A stretch of 24,125 nt of DNA from an uncultured Clostridia bacterium (lineage in GTDB: Bacteria > Bacillota > Clostridia > Christensenellales > Borkfalkiaceae): assembly GCA_947629735.1 (NCBI GenBank), contig CANREX010000004.1, forward strand, positions 1 through 24,125, read 5' to 3'. Positions 1 to 6,673 of this stretch are shown here, in pieces. Both the position numbers and the translations under genes were made by a program. Position 1 is the first letter of the stretch, and each line of letters starts with the position of its first letter. The notes beneath the pieces are model-generated. The model made no database searches and was not told the origin of the DNA. It worked only from the letters and a program-made list of their open reading frames with translations.

Positions 1-1
1 T

Positions 2-232
2 CCCGACATGGGCAGAAGGGTGAAGGGCTTCGATTGCCCCGACGCCGTGCTCAGCGGGGTGGAAACGCGCTTTTCTTCGCCCGTCAAGATTTTGAGGGGA
101 GAGGACGGGCAGTCCGTCGGCATAAAAAACCTATATCCCTGCGGCGAGGGGAGCGGTTACAGCGGCGGCATAACTTCCTCCGCGGCGGACGGCATAAGGA
201 CGGCGCAACTGCTGTACGAAAGATTTGCCTGA
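2..232 (+). CDS. C-terminal fragment of FAD-dependent dehydrogenase (partial)
   Basis: Only the last 76 or so codons are in the window; the frame is open to the left edge, so the ATG at 8 is internal. The fragment reads VETRFSSPVKILR, then NLYPCGEGSGYSGGITSSAADG near the end. This is the typical closing segment of the COG2509-type NAD(FAD)-utilising dehydrogenases, where the GEG/GYxGGI stretch contacts the FAD. Known members are cytosolic flavoproteins of poorly defined substrate. The stop is a TGA at 230-232. Family call is fairly secure from this motif, but the substrate cannot be inferred. A possible weak terminator lies downstream around 331-356 (GCGC arms followed by a T run). Confidence 0.75.
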   Translation, partial: PDMGRRVKGFDCPDAVLSGVETRFSSPVKILRGEDGQSVGIKNLYPCGEGSGYSGGITSSAADGIRTAQLLYERFA

Positions 233-390
233 TTGTATGGTTGGGTTAAAAAGGCAAGTTTTTTTGGGGGGTGCGCGATTGGGCGAGGGATATGTATGCG
301 GGTTGTCGGATTGGACTTCTGTTTATAATAGCGCATTATAATAGCGCGCCTTTTTTCGATTGAATTGGACGGACGCTTATAAAATAGAGG

Positions 391-540
391 GCGGGACTTT
401 TTTACCCGAGTTGCACCGACGCTTAAAAGCGGGACTTTTTTACCCGAGTTGCACCGACGCTTAAAAGCGGGAATTTTTCGCACGAGTTGCGCTGACTCTT
501 AAAAAGCGGGAATTTTTCGCACGAGCTGCGTTGCCGACCC
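391..540. repeat. Four-copy tandem repeat, period 38-39 bp
   Basis: Two identical 38-bp units lie at 391-428 and 429-466. They begin GCGGGACTTTTTTACCCGAG and end CCGACGCTTAAAA. A diverged 39-bp unit follows at 467-505 (GCGGGAATTTTTCGCACGAG...), and a fourth, partial unit starts at 506. A remnant of the unit end is visible just before, at 371-384. The first two copies are identical and the later ones diverged, which suggests recent expansion at the left side. Function unknown. Confidence 0.85.
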
Positions 541-577
541 GAAATAACAAATTTTTCAGGTTGCCTCGGTATTTTGC

Positions 578-606
578 TTGCAAACTTCCGATAGTTATGA
601 TATAAT
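578..606 (+). promoter_or_regulatory. Promoter of the tRNA-Glu gene
   Basis: TTGCAA at 578-583 and TATAAT at 601-606 are separated by 17 bases, with an extended -10 (TGA directly before TATAAT). Transcription would start near 613, giving a precursor with about 145 bases ahead of the tRNA at 758. Confidence 0.7.
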
Positions 607-757
607 CGCATAGCAGTGGGGTGATTTCCCCATAGCACGCAGGCAAAAAGCCCGATATGCGCCGAAACGAGCGCGAAACGCACTTTTGAAATGCGCAACT
701 TTTGAAATGCGGAACGCGCGTTAAGGCATGTAAGGACGGCAGCTTAAAAATACATAC

Positions 758-832
758 GGCCTTGTGGTCAAGCGGTTAAGACGGAGCCCTCTCAAGGCTC
801 AATCCCGGGTTCGATTCCCGGCAGGGTCACCA
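758..832 (+). tRNA. tRNA-Glu (anticodon CTC)
   Basis: A full cloverleaf can be folded by eye. The acceptor stem GGCCTTG (758-764) pairs with CAGGGTC, the D stem is GTC/GAC, and the anticodon stem GAGCC/GGCTC (784-788 and 796-800) closes the loop CTCTCAA with anticodon CTC at 791-793. The variable loop is AATC, and the T stem CCGGG/CCCGG closes TTCGATT. The discriminator is A and CCA is encoded (830-832). The CTC anticodon reads GAG. The final CACCA is also the first strand of a perfect hairpin that continues downstream. Confidence 0.93.
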
Positions 833-867
833 AAATCGGCACGGTTTATACCGTGCCGATTTTGGTG
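828..867 (+). terminator. Perfect 17-bp hairpin at the tRNA 3' end, likely terminator
   Basis: Arms 828-844 and 851-867 are exact reverse complements (CACCAAAATCGGCACGG and its partner) around the loop TTTATA. The T-rich part, GATTTTGG, lies inside the 3' arm. The position directly after the tRNA suggests termination, though a clean T run after the stem is missing. The first five bases belong to the tRNA itself. Confidence 0.65.
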
Positions 868-1094
868 ATTTGTGTCTCGCAATCGAGCCCGCTTTCGCGC
901 GAGGAGCGAAGCGACGACGCTTTGCCGAGAGTTCCCTTTTTAAGGGTTTCGGCAAATTCCCGGCAGGGCTTTTGCCTCGCTGCCGATTTTGGTGATTTGT
1001 GTCTCGCAATCGAGCCCGCTTTCGCGCGAGGAGCGAAGCGACGACGCTTTGCCGAGAGTACCCTTTTAAGGGTTTCGGCAAATTCCCGGCAGGG
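854..1094. repeat. 127-bp tandem repeat carrying copies of the tRNA 3' end
   Basis: Unit one runs 854-980 and unit two 981-1094; both begin TGCCGATTTTGGTGATTTG. They are nearly identical apart from a one-base indel and a substitution near 932 and 1059. Each unit holds a nested stem (TTTGCCGA with TCGGCAAA outside, CCCTT with AAGGG inside). Each ends in ATTCCCGGCAGGG, the same 13 bases that end the T arm and acceptor strand of the tRNA at 815-827. The frames reading REERSDDAL through this region are repeat translations rather than protein genes. Confidence 0.85.
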
Positions 1095-1217
1095 TTGTCG
1101 GAAATTAACAAAGTCGAACCCTAATTAAGTTGGGGGGAGGTAAGCATAGTCCGCGACGTTTTGGCGATATTTAAAAGCGCAACAATGGGGGTGTTTGGTT
1201 GCAGCGAAAATAATGTC

Positions 1218-1246
1218 TTGAAAAAATTCGATGGCTGTGATATAAT
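1218..1246 (+). promoter_or_regulatory. Promoter upstream of the alcohol dehydrogenase
   Basis: TTGAAA at 1218-1223 and TATAAT at 1241-1246, 17 bases apart, with TGA directly before the -10. The start point near 1253 leaves about 380 untranslated bases before the gene at 1633. No other credible promoter was found closer to the gene. Confidence 0.7.
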
Positions 1247-1252
1247 AAATAG

Positions 1253-1632
1253 GCAAATGCGGTTTGATGGACAATTATAGTGCGGTCGGCGGGAATTTTC
1301 CGATGAAAATGTCGAACGGTCGCGTTTTGCGCATTTCTGCAAAGGGCGGTCGCGTTTGAAAGGTCGGAAATGCGTTTACAATATTATATAGGTGCAATGA
1401 AGTTTGCGATAAAATAATTGCCGCAACTATCGGGCTTAAAATGCGGGGCGACTACAAAAAAACAACACAAATCAACCGTCCAAAACCGCAAAGATCGCAA
1501 AGAAATCACAATAATCAGTAGCAAAAACAACCGCAAAAGCCACTATAATCAAGCACAGACAATCATAAAAAGCAATAAAAAAACAGAAAAACCGCAAAAA
1601 CCAAATAAAAAAACAACAGGAGAGGTAATTTT
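1253..1632 (+). other. Long leader of the alcohol dehydrogenase, A/C-rich second half
   Basis: The first half contains a direct repeat GGTCGCGTTT at 1318-1327 and 1348-1357. From about 1450 to 1620 the + strand is dominated by A and C, with very few G and T, so the RNA should be nearly unstructured. A C-over-G stretch like this could be a Rho-loading (rut-like) site or a translation-enhancing leader. A frame at 1418-1693 through it is rich in K, N, T and Q, has no ribosome site and overlaps the dehydrogenase, so it is not called a gene. Confidence 0.5.
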
Positions 1633-2805
1633 ATGCTGGGTAATTTCACATACTGCAACCCCACGAAATTATACTTCGGAAAAGACGCGTTGAACAACCT
1701 CGGCGCGGAGTTATCCCAATACGGCAAAAACGTCATGCTCGTCTACGGCGGCGGTAGCATAAAAAAGAACGGCATTTACGACAAAGTGCTGTCCGTTCTG
1801 CATGCGAGCGGCAAGGTGGTGACGGAGGACGGCGGCGTAATGCCCAACCCGACGAGCGAAAAACTCGCCGACGGGTGCGAAAAGGCGCGCGCGGCGAAGG
1901 CTGACCTCATTCTTGCCGTGGGCGGCGGCTCGGTGTGCGACTACGCAAAGGCGGTGTCCGTCTCGGCGTACTGCGGCGACGACCCGTGGGAGAAGTACTT
2001 CATAAGAATGGAGGACGTCGACGATGGCACAAAAATAATTCCCGTCGGCTGTGTTCTGACGATGGTCGGCACGGGCAGCGAGATGAACGGCGGCTCGGTT
2101 ATAACCAACCATGCGGAAAAGCTCAAAATAGGTCACGTATTCGGCGAAAACGTGTTCCCCAAGTTCTCCGTGCTCAACCCCGAATTCACGTTCACCCTGC
2201 CGAAATACCAGATGGTTTCGGGCATTTACGACATAATGTCGCACATTCTCGAACAGTACTTTTCTGGCACGGACGACAACACTTCCGACTACATCATGGA
2301 AGGGCTGCTGCGTTCGCTTATACACAGCGCGGATATCGCGGTGGAGAACCCCACGGACTACGAAGCGCGCAGCAACATAATGTGGATAGCCACATGGGCG
2401 CTCAACACATTCGTCGCTAAGGGCAAGGAGACGGATTGGGAAGTGCATATGCTCGGACAGGCTGTCGGCGCGCACACGGACGCGACGCACGGCATGACGC
2501 TTGCGGCGGTTTCCCTTCCCTATTATCGCTACATACTGCCCTACGGACAGCCCAAATTCGCGCGCTACGCCGTCAACGTCTGGGGAGTAGACCCCGCGGG
2601 CAAGACGGAAAAGCAGGTGGCGGAAGAGGGGCTTGACGAGATGGAAAAATGGATGAAGAAGATAGGTCTCGTCATGAACATTTCCGACCTCGGCGCGACC
2701 GAGGATATGCTCAAAGGCATAACGGGCAGCACCCTCGTCATGGAAGGCGGCTACAAGGTGCTCACCGAGGAGGAAATCTACGCCATATTAAAGGCGAGCC
2801 TGTAA
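1633..2805 (+). CDS. Iron-containing alcohol dehydrogenase (BdhA/YqhD type)
   Basis: This 390-residue protein matches the usual length of group III metal-dependent alcohol dehydrogenases, which reduce aldehydes to alcohols with NAD(P)H in the cytosol. The N-terminal Rossmann-like half carries GGGS motifs at about 39-42 and 97-100 (VGGGSVCDYAK). The C-terminal helical half supplies the metal ligands: Asp200 and His204 in YDIMSH, His272 in EVHMLGQ and His286 in TDATHG. The four ligands match the family pattern, so activity is expected. The overall sequence, including GTGSEMNGGSVITN, resembles butanol dehydrogenases. AGGAGAGG sits about 8 bases before the ATG. It stands alone behind a very long leader, and a MarR gene follows with its own promoter. 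Substrate is not determined by sequence. Confidence 0.92.
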   Translation: MLGNFTYCNPTKLYFGKDALNNLGAELSQYGKNVMLVYGGGSIKKNGIYDKVLSVLHASGKVVTEDGGVMPNPTSEKLADGCEKARAAKADLILAVGGGSVCDYAKAVSVSAYCGDDPWEKYFIRMEDVDDGTKIIPVGCVLTMVGTGSEMNGGSVITNHAEKLKIGHVFGENVFPKFSVLNPEFTFTLPKYQMVSGIYDIMSHILEQYFSGTDDNTSDYIMEGLLRSLIHSADIAVENPTDYEARSNIMWIATWALNTFVAKGKETDWEVHMLGQAVGAHTDATHGMTLAAVSLPYYRYILPYGQPKFARYAVNVWGVDPAGKTEKQVAEEGLDEMEKWMKKIGLVMNISDLGATEDMLKGITGSTLVMEGGYKVLTEEEIYAILKASL

Positions 2806-2850
2806 AAATGTGAAAATCAGATAAAATTCAAAAGAAAATCGCAAAATAGG

Positions 2851-2894
2851 CCCGAAATTTGTTGACAAATCAACAAGTTTCGGGCTATTATAAT
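2851..2894 (+). promoter_or_regulatory. MarR promoter with overlapping 34-bp palindromic operator
   Basis: Arms of 15 bases at 2851-2865 and 2870-2884 (CCCGAAATTTGTTGA and TCAACAAGTTTCGGG) are reverse complements except for one position, around the spacer CAAA. The -35 TTGACA (2862-2867) lies inside the palindrome. The -10 is TATTAT at 2886-2891 (18-base spacing). A regulator bound here would cover the -35, so autorepression by the MarR protein is the natural reading. The same hairpin might act as a weak terminator for the dehydrogenase, but no T run follows it. Confidence 0.75.
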
Positions 2895-2923
2895 ATAGAC
2901 TTGAAAATCAAAGGAGGCGCGCG

Positions 2924-3409
2924 TTGGGAGACATCTCCGGAAATGCGAAAAAATTCATGGAAAAGGTATTCGAAAATTTTACGGTGACGATATTGAAGCT
3001 TAACAAGTTGGTAAACAAGATTAAGACGTTGGAGATGAAGGAGTACGGGCTCAAAGCCATTCACGTCATGTGCGTATACTATCTGAGCGTGCACCCAAGC
3101 GGTTTGACTTCTGCCGACCTCGTCAAGCTGACGTACGAGGACAAGGCGGCGATTTCCCGCGGGCTTGCGCTCTTGCGCGCGGGCGGCTACGTGGAGTACG
3201 ACCCCGACAGTTATAACGCCGGAATACGCCTCACGCCGTCGGGTAAGGAGCTCGCGGCGCGCATTGCGGAAAAGTCCGAAAGGGCGGTGAACGCGGGCAC
3301 TGTGATAAAGACGGACAGGGAGCGGGAAAAATTCTACGTCATACTCAACGCCATTGCGGACAATCTGAAAAACTATCTCGCGGTGTTGAAGCAGTCCGAA
3401 AACGCTTAA
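2924..3409 (+). CDS. MarR-family transcriptional regulator
   Basis: The protein has 161 residues, normal for MarR dimers. Residues about 40-115 form the winged helix-turn-helix: LTSADLVKLTYEDKAAISRG is the helix-turn-helix and recognition helix, and LLRAGGYVEYDPDSYNAG followed by IRLTPSGKELA is the wing and following helix. The flanking N- and C-terminal helices would make the dimer interface. The start is taken as TTG at 2924 because AGGAGG lies six bases upstream. The palindrome over its promoter suggests it regulates itself. The upstream alcohol dehydrogenase might be another target, but that gene's promoter shows no matching palindrome. Ligand unknown. A strong terminator follows. Confidence 0.88.
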   Translation: MGDISGNAKKFMEKVFENFTVTILKLNKLVNKIKTLEMKEYGLKAIHVMCVYYLSVHPSGLTSADLVKLTYEDKAAISRGLALLRAGGYVEYDPDSYNAGIRLTPSGKELAARIAEKSERAVNAGTVIKTDREREKFYVILNAIADNLKNYLAVLKQSENA

Positions 3410-3501
3410 ACGGCGGGGTGAAATATAATAGCGCGGCAACATTTTTATGTGAATTAAGCGCGAATGATTTCAACAAAACCGTTTGAAATAAATGAATTTT
3501 T

Positions 3502-3560
3502 AAAGAGGGCGGGGCGCAAAACGGCAGTTTGCCGTTTTGCGCCCCGCCTTTAATCTTTTT
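3502..3560 (+). terminator. Strong intrinsic terminator after the MarR gene
   Basis: Arms 3508-3525 and 3531-3548 give 18 perfect pairs (GGCGGGGCGCAAAACGGC and its complement) around the loop AGTTT, followed by T-rich sequence. The segment CCGCCTTTAATCTTTT just after the stem is duplicated at 3545-3559 and 3568-3582. The rest of the interval up to 3690 holds no gene. Confidence 0.85.
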
Positions 3561-3692
3561 AAGCGCCCGCCTTTAATCTTTTCAAACAACGCCATGAATT
3601 TTGCCGCCCCCAACTTCCCCCAAACAGCCCCGCCCCGCATTTAAAAACACCCGCCCGCCTTTCAAAAAAGCAAAAAAAAGCGTGCAAAAGTT

Positions 3693-3721
3693 ATAGGACA
3701 ATCTTTTTCCGACATAAAGTA
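3693..3721 (+). promoter_or_regulatory. Sigma-E/sigma-K-like promoter of sigK
   Basis: The -10 CATAAAGTA (3713-3721) fits the sigma-K form CATAnnnTA and nearly fits the sigma-E form CATACAnT. An ATA core at 3693-3695, 17 bases upstream, fits the sigma-E -35. No TTGACA/TATAAT pair is seen. In Bacillus, sigK is transcribed first by sigma-E and then by sigma-K, so the match makes sense here. Confidence 0.6.
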
Positions 3722-3751
3722 GTAAACTCATTCGTTTTGAGAGGTGACGTT

Positions 3752-4456
3752 ATGTTGTTCGACTTTATAGGATTGTTTCTGGCAAAAGTATTCGTGTTCA
3801 CGGGTCTGATAAAGCAGAAGGGCTCGTTTCCCAAACCCCTTTCCGCGGAGGAGGAAAAGAAGTATCTCGCCCTCGCGCGGGCGGGGGATAAGGAGGCGAA
3901 AGACATATTGGTAAAGCACAATATGCGCCTCGTCGCGCACATAGCCAAAAAGTACACGGGCGCGGCGGAAACTGACGACTTGCTCTCCGTCGGCTCGATT
4001 GGGCTTATCAAGGCGATAAACACCTTTCAGGACGGAATGGGCACGCAGCTCGCCACATACACCGCCCGCTGCATAGAAAACGAAATACTCATGCTGATAA
4101 GGGCGGGGAAGAAGCACAAGAACACCCTCTACATTTACGATCCCGTGGGCGTGGATAAGGACGGCAACGAACTCACCGTAATGGACTTATTGTCCGAAAA
4201 GGAGGAAAACGTCTTTGCCAAGGTGGAAAAATCTATCCAGAAGGAAAAATTCGTCGCGACGCTCAAAGGCATACTCACCCCGCGCGAATACACGATAGTT
4301 TCCATGCGCTACGGGCTGGACGACGGCGTGCCCGTGCCCCAGCGCGAGGTGGCGAAAAGCCTCGGCATCTCCCGCTCGTACGTCTCCCGCATAGAAAAGC
4401 GTGCGATAGAAAAGGCGCGCGGCAAGCTGCAAAGGGGCGATTTCTTCGGGGATTGA
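3752..4456 (+). CDS. sigK: RNA polymerase sporulation sigma factor sigma-K
   Basis: A 234-residue sigma-70 family protein of the sigma-E/sigma-K subgroup, which directs late gene expression in the mother cell during sporulation. The N-terminus (MLFDFIGLFLAKVFVFTG) is hydrophobic like the pro-sequence of pro-sigma-K, which the membrane protease SpoIVFB removes near residue 20. FPKPLSAEEEKKY follows, as in sigma-K. Region 2 spans about 56-112 (LVAHIAKKY, DDLLSVGSIGLIKAI, ARCIENEI), and region 4 about 177-226 (LTPREYTIVSMRYGL, ISRSYVSRIEKRA). The ATG at 3752 is preferred over the in-frame TTG at 3737 because AGAGGTG lies in front of it. The gene is continuous, with no skin-type insertion after ARCIENE. 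Confidence 0.9.
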   Translation: MLFDFIGLFLAKVFVFTGLIKQKGSFPKPLSAEEEKKYLALARAGDKEAKDILVKHNMRLVAHIAKKYTGAAETDDLLSVGSIGLIKAINTFQDGMGTQLATYTARCIENEILMLIRAGKKHKNTLYIYDPVGVDKDGNELTVMDLLSEKEENVFAKVEKSIQKEKFVATLKGILTPREYTIVSMRYGLDDGVPVPQREVAKSLGISRSYVSRIEKRAIEKARGKLQRGDFFGD

Positions 4457-4659
4457 ATTTAAAGGACGTCCACAAAGATACCGAAAGACGTCAACAAAAA
4501 TGTTCAAAAGACCTCGGCAAAAGGTCAAAAGACCTGCGGAAAATTCCGTGGACGTCTGCAAAAATGTCAAAAGGCGTCCCGTTAAAGGCAAAACGGGGCG
4601 TTTTAACTCTTTTTGCGGCAAAATACCCTTTATTTGCGGCAAAATGCGGGGCTAAATAA
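4457..4659. repeat. Degenerate short repeats between sigK and tyrS
   Basis: The interval carries many variants of a block of roughly 20 bases, such as AAAAGACCTCGGC, AAAAGACCTGCGG, AAAATGTCAAAAGGCGTCC and TTTGCGGCAAAAT (twice, at about 4612 and 4633). A weak stem CCCGTT/AACGGG near 4579-4597, followed by GCGTTTTAACTCTTTTT, may end sigK transcription. A 68-codon frame at 4453-4659 overlaps the end of sigK, has lysine-rich repetitive content and no ribosome site, and is not called. Confidence 0.45.
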
Positions 4660-4688
4660 TTGCAAATGCGTCGGGAAATTGTTATACT
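4660..4688 (+). promoter_or_regulatory. Promoter of tyrS
   Basis: TTGCAA at 4660-4665 and TATACT at 4683-4688 with 17-base spacing. The start point near 4695 leaves about 25 A/T-rich bases before the ATG. There is no room for a T-box leader, although T-boxes often control tyrS in this group. Confidence 0.65.
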
Positions 4689-4719
4689 TAGATAAATAAA
4701 AAAAATTTTTCGGTGCGTT

Positions 4720-5907
4720 ATGGATATTTACGGAGAACTCAAAGAGAGAGGGCTTATCGCCCAGGTCACGGACGAAGAGGAGATACGCAGCCTTATAAAC
4801 GGCGGCGGCGCGCGTTTCTATATCGGGTTCGACCCGACGGCGGACAGCCTGCACGTCGGGCACTTTATGGCGCTGTGCCTGATGAAGAGATTGCAGATGG
4901 CGGGCAACAGACCCGTCGTGCTCATCGGCGGCGGCACGGGGCATATCGGCGATCCTTCCGGCAGGACGGATATGCGCTCTATGATGACAAAGGAGAAAAT
5001 CGACGCCAACTGCGAGTGTTTCAGAAGGCAGATGTCGCGCTTTATAGAGTTCGGCGACGACAAGGCGATAATGGTCAACAACGCCGATTGGCTTCTTCCG
5101 CTCAACTATATAGAGCTGTTGCGCTCCGTCGGCGCGTGCTTCACCGTCAACAACATGCTGCGCGCGGAGTGCTACAAACAGCGCATGGAAAAGGGGCTTA
5201 GCTTCCTCGAATTCAACTACATGATAATGCAGGCGTACGATTTCTACTATCTCAGCGAACATTACGGCTGCAACATGCAGTTCGGCGGCGACGACCAGTG
5301 GTCGAACATGCTCGCGGGGACGGAGCTCATACGCAAAAAGACGGGCAAGGACGCGTACGCGATGACCATCACGCTGCTTTTGAACAGCGAGGGCAAGAAG
5401 ATGGGCAAGACCGCAAAGGGCGCGGTCTGGCTCGACGAGAACAAGACCTCCCCCTACGAATTTTATCAGTATTGGCGCAATATCGACGACGCGGACGTGA
5501 TGAAATGCCTCAAAATGCTCACGTTTATCCCGCTCGAAGAGCTGCGCGAAATGGAGAAGTGGGACGGCAGCCGCATAAACGAAAAGAAGGAAATTTTGGC
5601 GTACGAGCTCACGAAAATGGTGCACGGCGAAGATAAGGCGAATACCGCGCTTGCGCAGGCAAAGGCGGCGTTCGGCGGGAGCGGCGGCGAGTTGCCAGTC
5701 AAGGATATAAAGGCGGAGAGCGCGACTATAATTCCCGTGCTCGTGGCGGCGGGGCTCTGCGCGAGCAACGGCGAGGCGCGCAGGCTCATTCAGCAGGGCG
5801 GCGTGTCGCTCAACGACGAAAAGGTCGTTGATTTCAACGCAGCGGTGAAGAGTGGAGACGTCCTCCACAAGGGCAAAAAAATTCACGTGCGGATAAATCT
5901 TTTGTGA
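4720..5907 (+). CDS. tyrS: Tyrosyl-tRNA synthetase
   Basis: This cytosolic class I enzyme charges tRNA-Tyr with tyrosine using ATP. The 395-residue length is a little short of the usual 400-425. The Rossmann catalytic domain shows FYIGFDPTADSLHVGH, with the HIGH-type motif at 45-48, then LIGGGTGHIGDPSG and MQFGGDDQWSN. KMGKT at 227-231 is the KMSKS loop; its second lysine is kept. A C-terminal S4 RNA-binding domain runs from about 333 (AGLCASNGEARRLIQQGGVSLND) to the end. The ribosome site is weak (CGGTG in an A/T-rich leader), but this is the only plausible start. The yigZ gene follows after six bases, so they are probably co-transcribed. Confidence 0.97.
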   Translation: MDIYGELKERGLIAQVTDEEEIRSLINGGGARFYIGFDPTADSLHVGHFMALCLMKRLQMAGNRPVVLIGGGTGHIGDPSGRTDMRSMMTKEKIDANCECFRRQMSRFIEFGDDKAIMVNNADWLLPLNYIELLRSVGACFTVNNMLRAECYKQRMEKGLSFLEFNYMIMQAYDFYYLSEHYGCNMQFGGDDQWSNMLAGTELIRKKTGKDAYAMTITLLLNSEGKKMGKTAKGAVWLDENKTSPYEFYQYWRNIDDADVMKCLKMLTFIPLEELREMEKWDGSRINEKKEILAYELTKMVHGEDKANTALAQAKAAFGGSGGELPVKDIKAESATIIPVLVAAGLCASNGEARRLIQQGGVSLNDEKVVDFNAAVKSGDVLHKGKKIHVRINLL

Positions 5908-5913
5908 GGAAAA

Positions 5914-6552
5914 ATGGAGGGCAAATATCTCTCGCTCGGCGGCGAAACGGCGACTGAAAAGGTGATAGAAAAATCCCGCTTTATCGCCACAAGCCGCCAT
6001 ATATGCGGCGACGAAGAGGCGAAAGCGTTCGTCGCGGAGGTGTGCGCGCGCTATCCCGACGCCACTCACAACTGCTATGCGTACGTCGCGGACAGGCTGG
6101 GAAATCTATTGCGCTTTTCGGACAACGGCGAGCCGCAGGGAACGGCGGGCATGCCCATGCTCGAAGTTCTCCGCGCGAAAAAGCTGTGCGAATGTGCGGT
6201 GGTCGTCACCCGCTATTTCGGCGGGATAAAGTTGGGCGCGGGCGGGCTCGTGCGGGCGTACTCGGGTTGCGTGGCGGAAAATTTAGCCGCGGCAAAGATA
6301 GTGTGCTTCGCACCCTGCGTCGAAAACGTCTATCTGTTCGGCTATCCCGACGCGGAGACGGCGGCGCGCTATTTTTCATCGCGCGGGGCGGAAGTCGTCG
6401 ATACGCAATACGCGGACGGGGTGCGCTACACGGTGGCGGTTAAGGCGGAAGAGGAAGAGGACTTCAACGCGGCTTTGATCAACGCCGTCAGCGGCAGGGT
6501 GAAGATTTTTGCCGGCAGGTGTTATTTTTATCCGTTCGGGGCGAAAGAATAA
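5914..6552 (+). CDS. yigZ: YigZ/IMPACT family protein
   Basis: A 212-residue protein of the UPF0029/IMPACT family. The N-terminal domain (about 15-125) shows KSRFIATSRHI, DATHNCYAYV, FSDNGEPQGTAGMPMLEVL and VVVTRYFGGIKLGAGGLVRAY, the family's signature stretches. The C-terminal part (about 135-212) would be the small ferredoxin-like DUF1949 domain. The eukaryotic relative IMPACT controls the kinase GCN2, and bacterial members have been linked to nucleic acid or translation-related binding, but the biochemical role remains uncertain. TGAGGAAAA precedes the ATG. The gene sits six bases behind tyrS and converges on ilvE. Confidence 0.9.
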   Translation: MEGKYLSLGGETATEKVIEKSRFIATSRHICGDEEAKAFVAEVCARYPDATHNCYAYVADRLGNLLRFSDNGEPQGTAGMPMLEVLRAKKLCECAVVVTRYFGGIKLGAGGLVRAYSGCVAENLAAAKIVCFAPCVENVYLFGYPDAETAARYFSSRGAEVVDTQYADGVRYTVAVKAEEEEDFNAALINAVSGRVKIFAGRCYFYPFGAKE

Positions 6553-6673
6553 GGCGTTGCCCCGAATTTTCGCAAAATTATTGCGCCCGAGGTTTTTTAG
6601 ACGATTTTACTCATTTTACGGATAAGTATACTTATTATAGGTTGATATTACTATCACCGCGTGAAAAATTTAC
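6553..6673. other. Convergent intergenic region with two small palindromes
   Basis: No gene is seen. ATAAGTATACTTAT (6622-6635) is a perfect 14-bp palindrome, and TGATA-TTAC-TATCA lies at 6643-6656. Their position between two converging gene ends argues against an ordinary promoter operator. Confidence 0.4.

Larger units (their letters stand above)
233..757. other. Gene-free region upstream of tRNA-Glu, with short repeats
   Basis: No convincing protein gene is seen in these 525 bases. They hold a duplicated TTATAATAGCGC (about 323-347), a four-copy 38-bp tandem repeat (391-540), the tRNA promoter (578-606) and a 14-bp direct repeat, ACTTTTGAAATGCG, at 682-695 and 698-711. The open frames on the minus strand are translations of the repeats and lack ribosome sites. 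Confidence 0.6.

Noticed and set aside
391..540. CRISPR array
   Set aside because: The repeats are directly adjacent with no spacers, and no cas genes are in the window.
157..698. Minus-strand frames rich in ATRVKKSRF-like repeats
   Set aside because: They translate the 38-bp tandem repeat in changing frames; no ribosome site or homology pattern.
827..1128. Open frames on both strands reading REERSDDAL and similar repeats
   Set aside because: They are translations of the 127-bp tandem repeat, without ribosome sites or family features.
1418..1693. 91-residue K/N/T/Q-rich frame
   Set aside because: It runs through the A/C-rich leader and into the alcohol dehydrogenase in another frame and has no ribosome site.
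4457..4719. T-box leader for tyrS
   Set aside because: The promoter lies too close to the gene and no T-box sequence or terminator/antiterminator pair is present.
4630..6069. Long minus-strand frame of 479 codons opposite tyrS
   Set aside because: Antisense shadow of tyrS/yigZ caused by high GC at third positions; no recognisable motifs.
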